From NCBI RefSeq assembly GCF_004771275.1, contig NZ_RQEV01000012.1:372001-436000 (forward strand): 64,000 bases of DNA. The letters run 5' to 3'. The notes beneath the pieces were generated by a model, which ran no database searches, was not told the DNA's origin, and saw nothing but the letters and a program-made list of their open reading frames with translations. Source of the stretch: Leptospira fluminis (GTDB taxonomy: Bacteria; Spirochaetota; Leptospiria; Leptospirales; Leptospiraceae). Each line of letters begins with the position of its first letter. Position 1 is the stretch's first letter. This document shows positions 10,226 through 19,076 of the stretch, in pieces. A program made the translations under genes and the position numbers.

Positions 10226-10353
10226 AAAGTCCTTAAGGATACTATCGGCTTCCTAAAAAAAGATCAAAGAATTTTTCCTTATGTCGGATCGATCCGGCGG
10301 GCTCCGGAAATCCGCTTAGGGTTTCCCGGAATTGTTTCGACAATCCCAACAGA

Positions 10354-11226
10354 ATGATTCCAGCCAATAAAACCAAGGTAATTCTATTTCTCACGTTGAT
10401 TCTTACATTTGCCCTGGCGGCGGACGAGGCGGAGGACTGGATCGGTTCCTTTCGCTCCGTGGATTTCGAGGAAGGGGAAGAAGCCCTTGCAGAAGAAAAG
10501 ATCTATTATTTCTGGCAGATGGAAAATCTAAAAAAAGCCGTTCCTCCCCGTTTTATCAGATACGTCGATACGGCGACCTCCCTTAGGACGGGAAAATTGC
10601 TGAACCGCGGAGTTTTATTCACGTACGAAGGCCTGCAGAACGACGAAGTGAGCGTTTGCGGTGAATTCAACCATTGGCAGTGCGTTCCTTTAACCAAGAA
10701 TGATAAGGGAGTATTTTACGGGATTCTGGATCTTGTGGGAGATACCGCATATGATCCTAAGCCCGCATACGAGTACAAATTCCGAGTGGACGGTCTCTTT
10801 ACCCACGATCCGGGAAACCCAGATACCTTCGAGGACGGAAGCGGTTCCCTCGTATCCAGGATCGCTTACAGACACGGCGGCCCGAACAAGCAAGTCAGTA
10901 CCAGAGTTTTGGAAGACTCCCCCCTGGAAGAAAAGGAGTTCAGGACGGTTGAATTCAGGATTTATCAGCCCCAGGCGGAGGCAGTGACGTTAGTGGGGGA
11001 TTTTAATCACTGGGATCCCGAAGCGGATTTCATGGAGAGGGAGAGGAACGGGATTTTCAGAATCGTAAAAAAACTGAAACCGGGAGAATACCTTTATAAT
11101 TTCGTTGTGGATGGGAAAGTGATCCCGGACACCTACAATCCCTTGACTCTACTTCGGGAAGATACAGGTGAAATCTCCTCCGCGTTAAACGTGCCGGAGA
11201 GATCCGGTGTACTGGAACGAAAATAG
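10354..11226 (+). CDS. Secreted protein with two CBM48-like (glycogen-binding) domains
   Basis: The 290-residue product starts with a signal peptide ending FALAAD. Two copies of an E-set/CBM48 unit follow. The first runs from about residue 85 (SVCGEFNHWQCVPL), with YEYKFRVDGLFTHDP. The second starts near 195 (VTLVGDFNHWDPE), with YLYNFVVDGKVIPD. The GxFNxW and Y.(Y)FxVDG pairs are the hallmark of CBM48 and AMPK-beta glycogen-binding domains. No catalytic domain is present, so it is a stand-alone, probably periplasmic binding protein. Its ligand is unknown; an alpha-glucan or another polysaccharide is a guess. It is divergent from the TPR gene with a 128-base intergenic region. Confidence 0.82.
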   Translation: MIPANKTKVILFLTLILTFALAADEAEDWIGSFRSVDFEEGEEALAEEKIYYFWQMENLKKAVPPRFIRYVDTATSLRTGKLLNRGVLFTYEGLQNDEVSVCGEFNHWQCVPLTKNDKGVFYGILDLVGDTAYDPKPAYEYKFRVDGLFTHDPGNPDTFEDGSGSLVSRIAYRHGGPNKQVSTRVLEDSPLEEKEFRTVEFRIYQPQAEAVTLVGDFNHWDPEADFMERERNGIFRIVKKLKPGEYLYNFVVDGKVIPDTYNPLTLLREDTGEISSALNVPERSGVLERK

Positions 11227-11295
11227 GACGCGGAATCGGATCCATAAAAGTGGATTGACCGGTACGCTAGTTGCCCGGCACCTTTGCATCCGGTT

Positions 11296-12021
11296 ATGGA
11301 AAAGCTCCGCGTATCAGTATATTTAATCATCGGGATCATCGTCGTGATTCTGGCGTACGCTTTGTTAAAGAGCTGGTTCGTCTACGACCGGGGGATAGAG
11401 ATCTCCAAATCCTCCTCTAAAAAGAGCGAAACCGTTTATGTGGAGCCCGACGACGATTTACTGGAACACTCCTCTGTGGCCTGGGATCGGTTTTTGTACT
11501 ATCCTCTGAATCTGAACCGGGATAGGGAAAATTTCGGACCTAGAAAAACTCTCAACCACGCTCAAAATCTGGTCGTAGTGGATCTGTTAAACGGAAAGAT
11601 CCGCAAAGTGTTCGGGAAAAGCATCTATATCTGGGACTATTTTTACGGAACGGAACAGGAGAGTAAGTCGGGTTCATCCGAAATTACGGAAGCGAATCCG
11701 GACGTTTTTCCAGGATTAAAGACGGGGAGAAAATTCATCGTTGTAGGAATGCCGGACGACACGAACAAGGACGGGTATCTCAACCAAAAGGATCTCAAGA
11801 AAGTTTTCGTTTACGACCCGATTTCCGAGGATCTCATCCAGGTCCTTCCCAAAAAGTATTATCTGGAAAAATTCCTCCAGGATTCTCCCAAGGATCGCAT
11901 CGTGATGATTGTTCGAAAAGAGGAGGAAACCGGGGCGAAAGAAAAGAAAAAACCTTCTTTGCCCACGGTATTCATCTACGATACCTCTTCCCAAAAAGGG
12001 ACTTTAGTCGCAAGACCCTGA
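11296..12021 (+). CDS. Membrane-anchored protein with an EF-hand-like loop
   Basis: From the ATG at 11296 (a TTG at 11284 is possible) the protein has 241 residues. One N-terminal transmembrane helix (residues 4-24) is followed by a soluble domain. Near residues 155-166 the segment DTNKDGYLNQKD has D, N and D at loop positions 1, 3 and 5, Gly at 6 and Asp at 12. This is an EF-hand or dockerin-like calcium loop. The rest (LVVVDLLNGKIRKVFGK, then KKVFVYDPISEDLIQVLP, then PTVFIYDTSSQKGTLV) looks like beta-propeller-style strands. I do not recognise a named family. It is convergent with trxB, 21 bases apart. Confidence 0.72.
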   Translation: MEKLRVSVYLIIGIIVVILAYALLKSWFVYDRGIEISKSSSKKSETVYVEPDDDLLEHSSVAWDRFLYYPLNLNRDRENFGPRKTLNHAQNLVVVDLLNGKIRKVFGKSIYIWDYFYGTEQESKSGSSEITEANPDVFPGLKTGRKFIVVGMPDDTNKDGYLNQKDLKKVFVYDPISEDLIQVLPKKYYLEKFLQDSPKDRIVMIVRKEEETGAKEKKKPSLPTVFIYDTSSQKGTLVARP

Positions 12022-12042
12022 AAGAGTTTCGCGGCTAGGATA

Positions 12043-12990
12043 TTATTCCTCTCTTGCTTCGAGCCAACGTTCCGCTTCGAGAGCCGCCATACAACCGGAT
12101 CCCGCTGCGGTAATCGCTTGTCTATATGTTTTGTCCTGTACGTCTCCCGCCGCAAAGACTCCTTCCACGCTGGTTTTGGTCGTTCCGGGAACGGTTTTGA
12201 TATAGCCTGTTTCGTCCAGATCCAATTGGCCTTGGAAAATTTCCGTATTCGGTTTGTGTCCGATGGCATAGAAGAGTCCGCCTACGGACAGATCTCTCGT
12301 GTTTCCCGAAACGACATCCTTGACTTTTAGGGAAGTGAGTTGGTTACCGTTTCCGGTGGCACCTTCTACAGTCGTATTCCATAATATTTCGATTTTAGGA
12401 TGGGTAGTCGCGCGTTTCTGCATGATCTTGGACGCCCGAAGAGAATCCCTTCTATGCACTAGATACACTTTCGAGGCGAATTTCGTGAGGTGAGAAGCTT
12501 CTTCCACCGCGGAATCTCCTCCGCCGATTACCGCCAATTCCTTATTTCTATAAATGGGGAGGGCTCCGTCGCAAACGGCGCAGGCGGAAATCCCTTTTTG
12601 CCAATAGGAATCTTCTCCCGGGATAAACATCCTTTTGGCGGTCGCGCCAGTCGCGATAATGATTGCATCCGCCTGGATGAGTTCCTCGTCCGACCAAAGT
12701 TTGAACGGACGAGAAGAAAAATCCACCTTAGTGATGTTTTGCGTATGGATCGTAGTTCCGTACTTTTCCGATTGAGAGCGGAACAGTTGTGTTAATTGGG
12801 TTCCGTCTATCCCTTCCGGAAATCCGGGAAAGTTCTCCACTTCGGTAGTCGTAGTCAACTGTCCTCCGGCTGCGATTCCTCCTGCCATAAATCCTTCGTA
12901 GAGGACAGGCTTTAAATTGGCTCGAGCCGCATAAATTGCGGCAGTGTGGCCTGCCGGACCGGAACCGATGATGACGACTTTGTGAGACAT
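12043..12990 (-). CDS. trxB: Thioredoxin reductase
   Basis: A flavoprotein that passes electrons from NADPH to thioredoxin in the cytoplasm. The 315 residues show the FAD-binding [18 protein letters not shown] at the N-terminus and the redox-active disulfide CAVC at residues 137-140. The NADPH-binding [13 protein letters not shown] and the C-terminal FAD motif [20 protein letters not shown] are also present. The ATG is preceded by AGAGGT. A 17-base inverted repeat resembling a PerR/Fur box lies 20-36 bases upstream of the start, so peroxide or metal control is likely. Confidence 0.96.
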   Translation of the reverse strand: MSHKVVIIGSGPAGHTAAIYAARANLKPVLYEGFMAGGIAAGGQLTTTTEVENFPGFPEGIDGTQLTQLFRSQSEKYGTTIHTQNITKVDFSSRPFKLWSDEELIQADAIIIATGATAKRMFIPGEDSYWQKGISACAVCDGALPIYRNKELAVIGGGDSAVEEASHLTKFASKVYLVHRRDSLRASKIMQKRATTHPKIEILWNTTVEGATGNGNQLTSLKVKDVVSGNTRDLSVGGLFYAIGHKPNTEIFQGQLDLDETGYIKTVPGTTKTSVEGVFAAGDVQDKTYRQAITAAGSGCMAALEAERWLEAREE

Positions 12991-13009
12991 AGGAACAGAC
13001 CTCTATATG

Positions 13010-13026
13010 TTTAGAATGATTCTAAA
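13010..13026. promoter_or_regulatory. PerR/Fur-type inverted repeat upstream of trxB
   Basis: TTTAGAATGATTCTAAA is a perfect 8-1-8 inverted repeat. Its core TTAGAAT-G-ATTCTAA differs from the PerR box TTATAATNATTATAA by one symmetrical base pair per arm. It lies within the leader or promoter of trxB, an antioxidant gene. A binding site for a Fur-family repressor is therefore inferred; no binding evidence is available here. Confidence 0.6.
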
Positions 13027-13156
13027 TTAACTGTACTGTTTAGACCGGTTTCTTGTAAAGTAGATCTTTTTTTCCGGATGGATTCCTGGAGCTTAGGTTC
13101 TCATCTACCGAAATGGCTTGCCAGTCTAGCCCTGTCCTCGATGCTTTCCCGTATTC

Positions 13157-14434
13157 ATGAATTTTGCGAAAAAGGCGGGATGGGCCCTCTTTTTAGGGGG
13201 AATTGCCTTCCTCGGGACGGAGATCGGACTTCGGTTTCTAAAAGCTCCCTCCCTTCAGTATTATAGAGACCTTAAAATACTGCACAAATATCACCCGGAA
13301 TACTACGTGGACTTGGAACCGAACCAGTCCGTGTTCGTACGCCATTTTGCCGGAAAATGGGAAGGAAGGATCTCCACGAATTCCCTAGGACTCCGGGGAA
13401 CCAAAGACCCAGTACCCGGAAAGCCGAAATTGCTCTGCCTTGGAGACAGCTTGGTCATGGGATTCGGAGTCACGGACGAGGATACTTTTTGTTCCCTTTT
13501 GGACGGAATCCGATTGAAAGGGATCGAATACCAAACCTTGAATTTAGGCGTGGATGCCTACGGATCATCGGGTTCCCATCTTCGTTTAAAGGAAATCGTT
13601 TCCCGACTAGATTCCGTTTCGGAAGTACTATTTTTTATTTCTCCTAACGATTTCGACATGCCCGAGGCTTTAGCCGCGAAGGGAATCCTTCCGGACGATC
13701 AAACGGACGCGATACGCGAAACGGACCAGAATTACAGAAGAAATTTCAGAATCCAGTTCGAGTTGACCAAACACTCCTACGCTTTGCAGGCTCTAAAACT
13801 TGCCTGGGAACAATTGAACGTTACCGCTTCCGTTACGAAGTTGAGCATAGAGAAGGAGATCCGATCGGCGGGATTTTCCTCCTCATCCGGTCGAGACGAA
13901 ACCGTGGGATCCTATTTGAAAAATTCCTTTTATCGTCCGCCTCCTCGTCCGGATTGTTCCATTGAATACTCAAAGGCTCCGGTTGCGACGCTTTCGCCCG
14001 TCTGTCCCGAACCGGTTCCTACAGACATTCGGTGCGAAGATCATCCTCCTTCCGTATCCGAGCTGCAACCTTTGCCCGAGCTGACGCGAAGGAGTTACGA
14101 CGGAATGATCCGGCTTGCGAAAGAAAAGGGATTCCGTCTTGTACCGGTCATCGTTCCGATCCAGGTGGAAGAGATCTTTTGTCATACGAACGGAAAATAC
14201 CACAAACTGGAAAACTATGCTCTCCGTGCCTCGGCCTATTTTGAAGGGAAAGGGGTTCCCGTACTCCGGTTAAAAAACGATACGAAACGAATGTGCAGAA
14301 TCGAGCCGGGCGGGCGCAGAATCGGAATCTTGGATTATTATATTCCCGAGGACGGCCACTTCACGAAAATCGGGAACAAGTGGTTGGCGGACTCGCTTGC
14401 AAAACGTCTAGAGGAGCGGCCCTTTGCTCTTTAA
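13157..14434 (+). CDS. SGNH/GDSL-type hydrolase or acyltransferase, membrane-anchored
   Basis: The 425-residue protein has an N-terminal hydrophobic segment (residues 5-22). The SGNH fold shows the block I motif LCLGDSLVMGFG near residue 97, the Asn of block III in FFISPNDFD near residue 160, and the C-terminal Asp-His pair in PEDGHFTKIGNKW. Similar proteins (AlgX/AlgJ, DltD, PatB) work beside MBOAT transporters to O-acylate extracellular polymers. The next gene is an MBOAT protein whose TTG start overlaps this gene's end by 11 bases, so a paired acylation system is a fair inference. A cysteine-containing insertion at residues 265-300 is unusual. The target polymer is unknown. Confidence 0.85.
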   Translation: MNFAKKAGWALFLGGIAFLGTEIGLRFLKAPSLQYYRDLKILHKYHPEYYVDLEPNQSVFVRHFAGKWEGRISTNSLGLRGTKDPVPGKPKLLCLGDSLVMGFGVTDEDTFCSLLDGIRLKGIEYQTLNLGVDAYGSSGSHLRLKEIVSRLDSVSEVLFFISPNDFDMPEALAAKGILPDDQTDAIRETDQNYRRNFRIQFELTKHSYALQALKLAWEQLNVTASVTKLSIEKEIRSAGFSSSSGRDETVGSYLKNSFYRPPPRPDCSIEYSKAPVATLSPVCPEPVPTDIRCEDHPPSVSELQPLPELTRRSYDGMIRLAKEKGFRLVPVIVPIQVEEIFCHTNGKYHKLENYALRASAYFEGKGVPVLRLKNDTKRMCRIEPGGRRIGILDYYIPEDGHFTKIGNKWLADSLAKRLEERPFAL

Positions 14435-15857
14435 TTCCGTCCAATACCTGATATTCGCTCCCCTCGTTATTTTCGTTTATTTCGTACTCCCGGCGAGATT
14501 TCAGAAGTGGTGGCTATTCGCGGTCAGCCTGTATTTTTACGCGGTCTTCAAGATACCGTTCGTCGCGCTTCTCATCTACTCCATCGTGTTCACGTATTTT
14601 TGCGTGGTTTGGATGGATAGGATGAAAGGCAAATTCGGAAAATTATTTTTTTTGAATCTAGCGGTTTGGGGAAATCTAGTACTTTTGTATTTCTTTAAAT
14701 ACCTGGATTTTTCCTTCTCGGCTTGGAATACGATTCTAGGATTGCAACCCTGCGATTCCCTATATGCACATCCGTCCGGAGTCCTGCTTCCGATGGGGAT
14801 TTCCTTTTTTACGTTACAAGCTATCGCGTATGCCGTGGACGTTTATCGCGGACATGTGGAAAGGGCAAAGAATCTATTCCAGTTCGGCCTGTTCTTAAGT
14901 TTCTTTCCGCAATTGGTTGCCGGTCCGATCATTCGGGCGCAAGACATGCTCCACCAATTTTTGGAAGAATACAGATTCCAAAAAGACAATCTTCTTCCCG
15001 GAATCCGCCAGGTCGCTTGGGGACTTTTTAAAAAAACCTTCGTTGCGGATCCTATCGCGACGATAATCGATCCGATTTACGGCAACCCTGCGGTCTACGG
15101 ATGGGAGTCCTTGGTTTTGGCGGCGGTTCTATTTTCCCTGGAAGTCTACTGCGATTTTTCCGGTTATTCGGACGTTGCGATCGGAACGGGAAGAATCATG
15201 GGCTATCATATCCCGATCAATTTCCGCGAGCCGTTTTTATCCCAATCCGTTTCCGAATTGTGGAGAAGATGGCATATCTCTTTCAGTTCCTGGTTGCGGG
15301 AATACGTTTATATTCCATTGGGGGGAAATAAGGTCGCTATACCTCGGATGTACTTGAATCTATTCCTCACTACCTTCGTCAGCGGAATCTGGCACGGGGC
15401 GGACTGGAATTTCATCATTTGGGGAGGGTTTCATGCGCTCGTCATGGTGGTGGAAAGGTTTTTATTTTCCTGGCCTAGAATCGTCGCCGTTTGGGATAGG
15501 ATTCCTCAAATCTTCAAGGTCTCGTACACCTTTCTATGTTTCTCATTTTCCATGTTTTTCTTCAGAGCGAGGGCGGTTCCCGGTTACGAAGGAAGTTTGG
15601 ATGTGGCCTGGACCATGGTTACCCGAACTTTCGCGATTTCCGGAGGGTCTTCCGTGATCCATGTTCCCTTTTCGATTTTGGCTGCGGTGTTTGCTTTGCT
15701 GTTAGGAGATTATCTCGTGGATCGAAAGATTCCTTTCGTGGAAAAAATTTCGAATCGTCCCGTGTGGGTATATTCCGTTTCCGCAATCTTGGTTTCCATC
15801 TGCTTCATACTTTATAGCGTTACGGTAAGCCAGCCCTTCCTATACTTTCAATTTTAG
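14424..15857 (+). CDS. MBOAT-family O-acyltransferase (AlgI/DltB-like)
   Basis: A 477-residue polytopic membrane protein of the MBOAT family, which moves acyl groups across the cytoplasmic membrane. The signature WRRWHISFSSWLREYVYIPL contains His284. The catalytic His324 lies in SGIWHGADWNFIIWGG. About ten hydrophobic segments are visible. The TTG start has GAGGAG seven bases upstream, inside the end of the SGNH gene. Paired with that gene, it should O-acylate a surface glycan or other envelope polymer. Its stop overlaps the stop of the convergent second SGNH gene by four bases. Confidence 0.93.
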   Translation: MLFNSVQYLIFAPLVIFVYFVLPARFQKWWLFAVSLYFYAVFKIPFVALLIYSIVFTYFCVVWMDRMKGKFGKLFFLNLAVWGNLVLLYFFKYLDFSFSAWNTILGLQPCDSLYAHPSGVLLPMGISFFTLQAIAYAVDVYRGHVERAKNLFQFGLFLSFFPQLVAGPIIRAQDMLHQFLEEYRFQKDNLLPGIRQVAWGLFKKTFVADPIATIIDPIYGNPAVYGWESLVLAAVLFSLEVYCDFSGYSDVAIGTGRIMGYHIPINFREPFLSQSVSELWRRWHISFSSWLREYVYIPLGGNKVAIPRMYLNLFLTTFVSGIWHGADWNFIIWGGFHALVMVVERFLFSWPRIVAVWDRIPQIFKVSYTFLCFSFSMFFFRARAVPGYEGSLDVAWTMVTRTFAISGGSSVIHVPFSILAAVFALLLGDYLVDRKIPFVEKISNRPVWVYSVSAILVSICFILYSVTVSQPFLYFQF

Positions 15858-16867
15858 CGTTTCGATACGTCTTGTTCTATGGCCTCCGCGATCCTAGCGT
15901 GCATCGTAGGATTCGGATGTCCGTCTCGCGGTAAAAAGAGCGGGGTAGAAGTCGATTTCCAAAAGGAAGATAGGCCGTCGCGAAGGTCTAGTACGGGAAT
16001 TCCGTTTTGGCCGGCCAGCGATTTCAATTCTTCCAGTAACTGGGAGCGGAATACGGGAAGATATTCCAGATTCGGCTCCGGAACGAGCACAAGTACGAGA
16101 GGAAAACCGTTTTCTTTGCAAAAGGAAAATAAGGAAAGAAGTGCGGTCCTATGCGGATGGTTTGCCGTCAGAATGGGCGACAGGGATTCCGGAACCGATT
16201 CGATCCGATTTTCGGCCAATTCCGGTTTAAAGTTTTCCGATAGAATCTTGAGCGCGTCGAATAGGGCGCTGTATTTGGATAGGTAATAGGAAAGCCGGAT
16301 GGAAAAGCGATTTTTCCCGGAATGTAACATCCTCTCTTCCCGAAAGGAATCCTCCAGATCGGAAATATGGTAGATCCAATAAGAGGATTTAGGCAATCCG
16401 AATGTGGAAGTATTCTCCCGTAATATATTTAGAATTCCTAATGTTCCGACCGAATCCACGCCTAGATTTCTCACGCGGAGGTTGGGCTTTCGCTCCGCCA
16501 GTCTCCAGGAAATCGTCTCCTCGTCCTGCACGAGATATCCCATGGCAACGGAATCCCCTACAATCCAAAGTTCCCTTTGCGGGAGCTTCGGTTCCTTTCC
16601 CGGTTCGTAGCTGATTCTTTCTCCGTATTCGTTCGTGCGTATCCTGTATCCGCGCTCTTTTTGGGGAAGATACAAATTCTTGTCCGAGTTCGGACAAAGC
16701 CGGATCCAAGGAATCCTTCCTTTCGAAAGACAATGAAGCCTCTTGTCTTCCAGGCGGAAAGAGATCGCAGGAAAGAGGGGAAGCCTCAGAAAAATCTCAG
16801 AAACGCCGATTAGAGCGAAGAGGATCAGGAGGAATTTTAGCGAGGTGCGGAAGTTGCGAAGGATCAT
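15854..16867 (-). CDS. Second SGNH/GDSL-family protein, membrane-anchored
   Basis: I start it at the ATG at 16867, which forms an ATGA overlap with the upstream TPR gene and leads directly into a membrane anchor (residues 6-25). The 337-residue product shows ELWIVGDSVAMGYLVQDEE near residue 105 (Ser nucleophile) and the Asp-His pair PRDGHPNPTMHARIAEA near the C-terminus. It is related in plan to the SGNH protein at 13157 but diverged. Being convergent with the MBOAT gene, it is not in the same transcript, yet it may act on the same polymer. Substrate unknown. Confidence 0.82.
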   Translation of the reverse strand: MILRNFRTSLKFLLILFALIGVSEIFLRLPLFPAISFRLEDKRLHCLSKGRIPWIRLCPNSDKNLYLPQKERGYRIRTNEYGERISYEPGKEPKLPQRELWIVGDSVAMGYLVQDEETISWRLAERKPNLRVRNLGVDSVGTLGILNILRENTSTFGLPKSSYWIYHISDLEDSFREERMLHSGKNRFSIRLSYYLSKYSALFDALKILSENFKPELAENRIESVPESLSPILTANHPHRTALLSLFSFCKENGFPLVLVLVPEPNLEYLPVFRSQLLEELKSLAGQNGIPVLDLRDGLSSFWKSTSTPLFLPRDGHPNPTMHARIAEAIEQDVSKR

Positions 16868-17406
16868 TTTGCGGAAGGATCCGAATACATCCTGTCTTCG
16901 CATGCCCGGAACATGCGTCTGGAAGCGGGATTCGCATCCGGGATTCGGTTCTCTTGGAACCGTTTCCTTTCGGTAGGATTTTTTTTGCCTTCCAGCAGAC
17001 ATTCCCTCAGGAATTTGGCCAGGCTTTCCCTGTCCTTATCCCATCCTTTGGAAAAGGCGGTAAGGACTCTGTCGGCCTCCGTCTTGGATCCGGCGTTCAG
17101 ATAGATTTCCAAGAGATACAACAGGATGTCGGGATTTTGAGGATCCTTGGTTAGCGCCTTTTCCAGATAGAGCGAGGAGGATCCGGGAGCTTGTCCGCTT
17201 TCCGCGAGCAGAATACCCATGTTCCGGTTCGCAGTCGCATTGTCCGGATTTTTTCTCAAAGCTAAATCATAATAATATAATGCTTCTGCGATGTTCCCTT
17301 GAGAGTGCTTCTGCCTGGCGATGTTCACCCATTCCTGCGAGGAATCACAATGGAAGCCGATTAGTGACATAAGTATGGCGGGAATATATCGGAACTTCTG
17401 TCTCAT
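16864..17406 (-). CDS. TPR-repeat exported protein, possible lipoprotein
   Basis: The 180-residue product begins with a signal-like segment ending LIGFHC, a weak spirochaetal lipobox (His at -1 is unusual). Two to three TPR units follow: WVNIARQKHSQGNIAEALYY, then TANRNMGILLAESGQAPGSS, then ILLYLLEIYLNAGSKTEADR. It probably acts as a periplasmic scaffold. Its stop overlaps the start of the SGNH gene (ATGA), so the two are translated together and may form a complex. I do not recognise a named family. Confidence 0.78.
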   Translation of the reverse strand: MRQKFRYIPAILMSLIGFHCDSSQEWVNIARQKHSQGNIAEALYYYDLALRKNPDNATANRNMGILLAESGQAPGSSSLYLEKALTKDPQNPDILLYLLEIYLNAGSKTEADRVLTAFSKGWDKDRESLAKFLRECLLEGKKNPTERKRFQENRIPDANPASRRMFRACEDRMYSDPSAK

Positions 17407-17535
17407 TTCCGTAGTTTTTTTCTATTTTTGATCGCAAAATCGGCTAAAAAAAGAGAATTTTTCCAGTCGAATTTGTACAATTTACGGGCCTTCCCATACC
17501 GCAATCTTAAAAAAGTTTCAATCTAGCGGGAGAAT

Positions 17536-18480
17536 TTGTCCGAAGGATTTAGTACTGTAATACGTGGAAGCGGGACTAAGAAAGTGACATCTTCTCATAA
17601 GAATTTACTCCAAAATTTCCAGGAATACCTCTCGGTAGAGAAGGGTCTAAGCGACAATTCGATCTATTCGTACGGATACGACCTGAACAAATTCAAGAAC
17701 TTCCTGGAAAAGGAACATATCGATTTTCTGGAAGTCCAGGCCAACGATATAGTGAGGTTCCTGAACGAAGAGAGAAATCGGAAGATTTCCGCGAAGACCA
17801 TCGCACGAGAAGTGGTCGCCATAAGGCAATTTTATAAATTTCTGAAAGACGAAAAGAAGCTGGATTCCAATCCGACGGAGAAAATCGAAACTCCGGAAGT
17901 TATGCGGTCCATACCGGATTATCTCACTCAGGAAGAGATAGAGGAGCTTTTCAGCGCGATTCGTGAGGACCATTTGTACGAACTGAGGGACAAGTGCATA
18001 TTCGAATTGCTTTATTCCTCCGGTCTTCGGATTTCGGAAGCCTGCAATCTTCGCTTAACGGACATCGATATGGCGGGAATGACCCTAACTGTGGAAGGGA
18101 AGGGTGGACGCCAACGACTGGTACCGTTCGGCGAAAAATCCTTGGATATTCTGAACCGTTATCTCAAACAAAGTAGACCCTATATCCTTAAGAACCGGAA
18201 CTGCGATTATCTTTTCGTTTCGAAAAAAGGATCCTTCATCAACCGTAAATCCGTGTGGAGACTTTTGAATCATTATATCAAAAGGACCGGAATCAAGAAG
18301 AAGGTCACTCCTCACACATTACGCCATTCGTTCGCGACCCATCTTTTAGAGAACCACGCGGATCTTAAATCCGTTCAGGAACTTTTGGGCCATATCGATA
18401 TCTCTACCACCCAGATATACACGCACATGGCCAACAAGACCCTGAAGGAAGTCCATAAGAAGTTCCATCCTAGAGGATAA
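17536..18480 (+). CDS. xerD: Tyrosine recombinase XerD
   Basis: XerC/XerD recombinases resolve chromosome dimers at dif. The N-terminal SAM-like DNA-binding domain spans about residues 20-105 (FQEYLSVEKGLSDNSIYSYG). The catalytic domain shows the first Arg at residue 165 (SSGLRISEA), then the Lys in VEGKGGRQRLVPF, then HTLRHSFATHLL, then LGHIDISTTQIYTH with the nucleophilic Tyr. All catalytic residues are present. Two starts are possible: TTG 17536 with GGGAG only three bases away, or GTG 17584, which would give 298 residues, the length of E. coli XerD. No att sites or phage genes flank it, so it is the housekeeping recombinase. XerC versus XerD is not decided by the sequence alone. Confidence 0.9.
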   Translation: MSEGFSTVIRGSGTKKVTSSHKNLLQNFQEYLSVEKGLSDNSIYSYGYDLNKFKNFLEKEHIDFLEVQANDIVRFLNEERNRKISAKTIAREVVAIRQFYKFLKDEKKLDSNPTEKIETPEVMRSIPDYLTQEEIEELFSAIREDHLYELRDKCIFELLYSSGLRISEACNLRLTDIDMAGMTLTVEGKGGRQRLVPFGEKSLDILNRYLKQSRPYILKNRNCDYLFVSKKGSFINRKSVWRLLNHYIKRTGIKKKVTPHTLRHSFATHLLENHADLKSVQELLGHIDISTTQIYTHMANKTLKEVHKKFHPRG

Positions 18481-18517
18481 TCCTCTTCAGAATGATCGTA
18501 CACCATCGAGGGTTTCG

Positions 18518-18943
18518 ATGACGGATCCGAAAAAGGCGAATTACTCCAACCAGTTTCGGATCCAAATTCCGTCCCATCCGAGGTACGTATCGGCGGCCAG
18601 GAATTTCGTATACAATCTGGCCCATGAGTCGGGATTTACACTTTACGATTCCGCGGATTTGAAGTTAGCCGTGGGGGAATGCCTTTTAAACGTCATCAAA
18701 CACGCTTATCTTGGAAAGAACGAATATCCGATTTTTTTGGAGATTTCTCTTTTCGAGAACAGAATGGAGATCCGAATACGGGATTTCGGAGTTCAGAGAA
18801 AACTCTCCGAAATGAGAGGTTATGATTTGGGCGATTACCGCGAGGAAGGATTGGGGTTATTTCTTGTGAGGAAGCTCACGGATCATTTTTACATCGACCA
18901 ATCCGGAAAGGGAAATCGTCTCATCCTGACCAAGATGAAATAG
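18518..18943 (+). CDS. RsbW-like anti-sigma/serine kinase ATPase
   Basis: A 141-residue HATPase domain of the RsbW/SpoIIAB type. The N-box is GECLLNVIKHAY near residue 52, the G1 box is RIRDFGV near 87, and the G2 box is REEGLGLFLVRKLTDHF near 110. Such proteins phosphorylate STAS-domain antagonists and hold partner proteins in partner-switching circuits. A STAS protein is encoded at 39270 in this window, but too far away to claim as its partner. The ATG has GAGGG five bases upstream. It follows xerD by 37 bases on the same strand. Confidence 0.88.
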   Translation: MTDPKKANYSNQFRIQIPSHPRYVSAARNFVYNLAHESGFTLYDSADLKLAVGECLLNVIKHAYLGKNEYPIFLEISLFENRMEIRIRDFGVQRKLSEMRGYDLGDYREEGLGLFLVRKLTDHFYIDQSGKGNRLILTKMK

Positions 18944-19076
18944 GAAAATCGCCTTTTGCGGAATCGGAGTTTTTGCTCCGCCGGTTTCGACGCCTTTTTG
19001 AAGGGTTCGGAATCCGGGAATCCAGGAAAAATCTTGTTTCCTAAAATCCCCAGGGTCTTATACGGTATCTCCGTCG

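Noticed and set aside
9696..10256. Long + strand open frame of 186 codons, Ser-rich, opposite the TPR protein
   Set aside because: It mirrors the acidic repeat region of the minus-strand gene. The Ser/Gly/Pro-only composition comes from reverse-reading Glu/Asp/Ser codons, and there is no ribosome site.
17536..18480. Tyrosine recombinase as an integrase of a mobile element
   Set aside because: No attachment repeats, tRNA or phage genes flank it, and size and motifs match the housekeeping XerD.
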